From: Alphaproteobacteria bacterium | Lineage (GTDB): Bacteria > Pseudomonadota > Alphaproteobacteria > UBA9219 | Assembly: GCA_028865155.1 (NCBI GenBank) | Contig: JAGWKW010000010.1 | Span: 1-14,391, forward strand | Length of the DNA stretch: 14,391 nt | Direction: 5' to 3' | In this document: positions 13,120-14,391 of the stretch, one piece after another | Layout: every line of letters begins with the position of its first letter | Position numbering within the stretch: the stretch's first letter is position 1 | The notes under the pieces: generated by a model | Seen by the model: only the letters and a program-made list of their open reading frames with translations | Databases searched by the model: none | What the model was told of the DNA's origin: nothing | Translations under genes and position numbers: made by a program

Positions 13120-14391
13120 TTATAGGGCGAGCGCGCCGATCAGGCTGTTTTGCCGCGCCTGCGAAATAGTCACGTCAAGCTCCTGTCCGATCAGCCGTTG
13201 GGCCGTGTGCGGCGCAGCGATATAGGTCGATTGCATGAAAGGCGCACGGCCATGCAGCTGCCCGTCCTGTCTGCCGAAACCGTCGAACAGGATGGGAATT
13301 GTCTTGCCGACAAGGCTCCGGTTGAATGCTTTCTGCTGCGCGCGCAGCAATTCCTGCAATTCCTGCAACCGCGCATCGGCGGCATCTTCTGCGACCTGGT
13401 TCGCCATCGCGGCGGCGGGCGTGCCGGGACGGCGGCTGTATTTGAACGAATAGGCCTGCGCGAAACCAATGTCGCGCACCAGCCTCATTGTCGCCGCATG
13501 ATCGGCATCCGTTTCGCCCGGAAAGCCGACAATAAAATCCGAAGACAGGGCAAGATCGGGCCTTGCCGCGCGCAATTTATCGACGATGCGCCGGTAATCG
13601 TCGGATGTGTGCTTGCGGTTCATCGCCTCCAGAACGGCGTCGGAACCGCTTTGCACCGGCAAATGCAAAAAAGGCATCAGCTGCGGCAGGTCGCGATGTG
13701 CGCCAATCAGCTCGTCATCCATGTCGCGCGGATGCGACGTGGTATAGCGCAGCCGTTTCAATTCCGGAATTTCTGCCAGCCGCCGCAACAGCCGCCCCAG
13801 CCCCCAAATTTTGCCGTCCGGCCCTTCGCCATGGAACGCGTTGACGTTCTGGCCCAAAAGCGTGATTTCGCGCGCGCCGTTTCCGACCAGCCTTTCGGCT
13901 TCGGCGATAATCGCATCCACGGGCCGCGAATATTCCGCCCCGCGCGTATAAGGCACGACACAGAAGGTGCAGAATTTGTCGCAACCTTCCTGCACCGACA
14001 AAAAGGCCGAAACCTCGCCGCCCGAAACGTCCGGCAGCGCGTCGAATTTCGGCTCGGCGGGAAACTCGGTGTTCAAAACGCCGCCTGCGCCGCGCGTCGC
14101 GCGCGCGATCATCTCCGGCAATTGATGATAGGTCTGCGGCCCGAACACCAGATCGACGAACGGCATCCGGCGCTGGATCTCGGCGCCTTCGGCCTGCGCG
14201 ACGCATCCGGCCACAGCCACGATCATGCGTTCGCCCTTGGCCTCTTTTTCCTTTTGCATCGGGCGCAACCGGCCCAGTTCGGAATAAAGCTTCTCGGTCG
14301 CCTTCTCGCGAATATGGCAGGTGTTGAAAATGACAAGATCTGCCCCTTCGGCATCCTCCGACGGCGCATAGCCCAAAGGCGCCACGACGTC
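13120..14391 (-). CDS. miaB: tRNA-2-methylthio-N6-dimethylallyladenosine synthase MiaB, 5' end outside the window
   Basis: The frame is open to the right edge, which reads [31 protein letters not shown]. About 30-35 N-terminal residues, including the first cluster Cys, are missing because of the window edge, not a mutation. Visible are two of the three N-terminal UPF0004 cysteines (NTCHIREKA and AGCVAQAEG), the radical-SAM triad GCDKFCTFC with VVPYTRG, then [38 protein letters not shown] and a C-terminal TRAM domain with FNRSLVG...IPILFDGFG. MiaB adds a methylthio group to i6A37 of tRNAs that read UNN codons, using two Fe-S clusters and S-adenosylmethionine. Isolated NTG codons near the edge are not its start. 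It is a housekeeping gene unrelated to the efflux unit. Confidence 0.95.
   Translation of the reverse strand, partial: DVVAPLGYAPSEDAEGADLVIFNTCHIREKATEKLYSELGRLRPMQKEKEAKGERMIVAVAGCVAQAEGAEIQRRMPFVDLVFGPQTYHQLPEMIARATRGAGGVLNTEFPAEPKFDALPDVSGGEVSAFLSVQEGCDKFCTFCVVPYTRGAEYSRPVDAIIAEAERLVGNGAREITLLGQNVNAFHGEGPDGKIWGLGRLLRRLAEIPELKRLRYTTSHPRDMDDELIGAHRDLPQLMPFLHLPVQSGSDAVLEAMNRKHTSDDYRRIVDKLRAARPDLALSSDFIVGFPGETDADHAATMRLVRDIGFAQAYSFKYSRRPGTPAAAMANQVAEDAADARLQELQELLRAQQKAFNRSLVGKTIPILFDGFGRQDGQLHGRAPFMQSTYIAAPHTAQRLIGQELDVTISQARQNSLIGALAL

Noticed and set aside
1..14391. CRISPR array, insertion sequence or integrase
   Set aside because: No regularly spaced repeats, transposase or recombinase frame, or terminal inverted repeats were found. 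The only notable repeats are the pair at 921-964 and the short dyads listed.

Overview
The window looks like chromosomal DNA of an alphaproteobacterium. Four features suggest this: a GC-rich backbone; a sulfide:quinone oxidoreductase whose residues match the Rhodobacter capsulatus enzyme down to Cys127/Cys159/Cys353; a BigR/SqrR-type ArsR repressor with its cysteine pair 66 residues apart; and tightly packed genes coupled by ATGA overlaps and good AGGAG ribosome sites. No genus is claimed.

Layout. (1) Positions 1-984 are an AT-rich islet. A tRNA-Phe (GAA) fragment runs from the D arm to the T loop and then stops matching a tRNA. Next comes a minus-strand pair (small XRE regulator, then a three-helix membrane protein of unknown function), and then a 100-base control region with two 17-bp direct repeats. 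(2) Positions 985-3208 (+) hold a small basic protein of unknown function and a fused PhzE-like chorismate amidotransferase/synthase. No other phenazine gene is present. (3) Positions 3189-11418 form a divergent sulfide-response unit. Leftward runs sqr - DUF2892 membrane protein - AhpD-like CxxC protein. Rightward runs bigR/sqrR-like repressor - rhodanese - periplasmic adaptor - RND permease - TolC-like outer-membrane factor. The two arms fire from overlapping, back-to-back promoters that share one 6+6 dyad with an 8-base centre. (4) Positions 11425-14391 (-) hold a trehalase-family glycosidase and the 3' nine-tenths of miaB, whose 5' end lies beyond the window.

How the genes fit together. 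In the central unit the ArsR protein probably senses sulfide-derived persulfides through Cys32/Cys98 and releases both promoters. SQR oxidises sulfide at the membrane and passes electrons to quinone. The rhodanese and DUF2892 protein, which are the two halves of E. coli YgaP split over the two arms, would move sulfane sulfur. The AhpD-like protein may provide thiol redox chemistry. The unusual part is a complete tripartite RND efflux pump in the repressor's own transcript, with only one cysteine in the whole pump. This suggests that export of a sulfur-derived or sulfide-linked compound belongs to the response; the substrate is unknown. A second possible link is that the only good promoter upstream of the PhzE-like gene lies inside the likely XRE operator.
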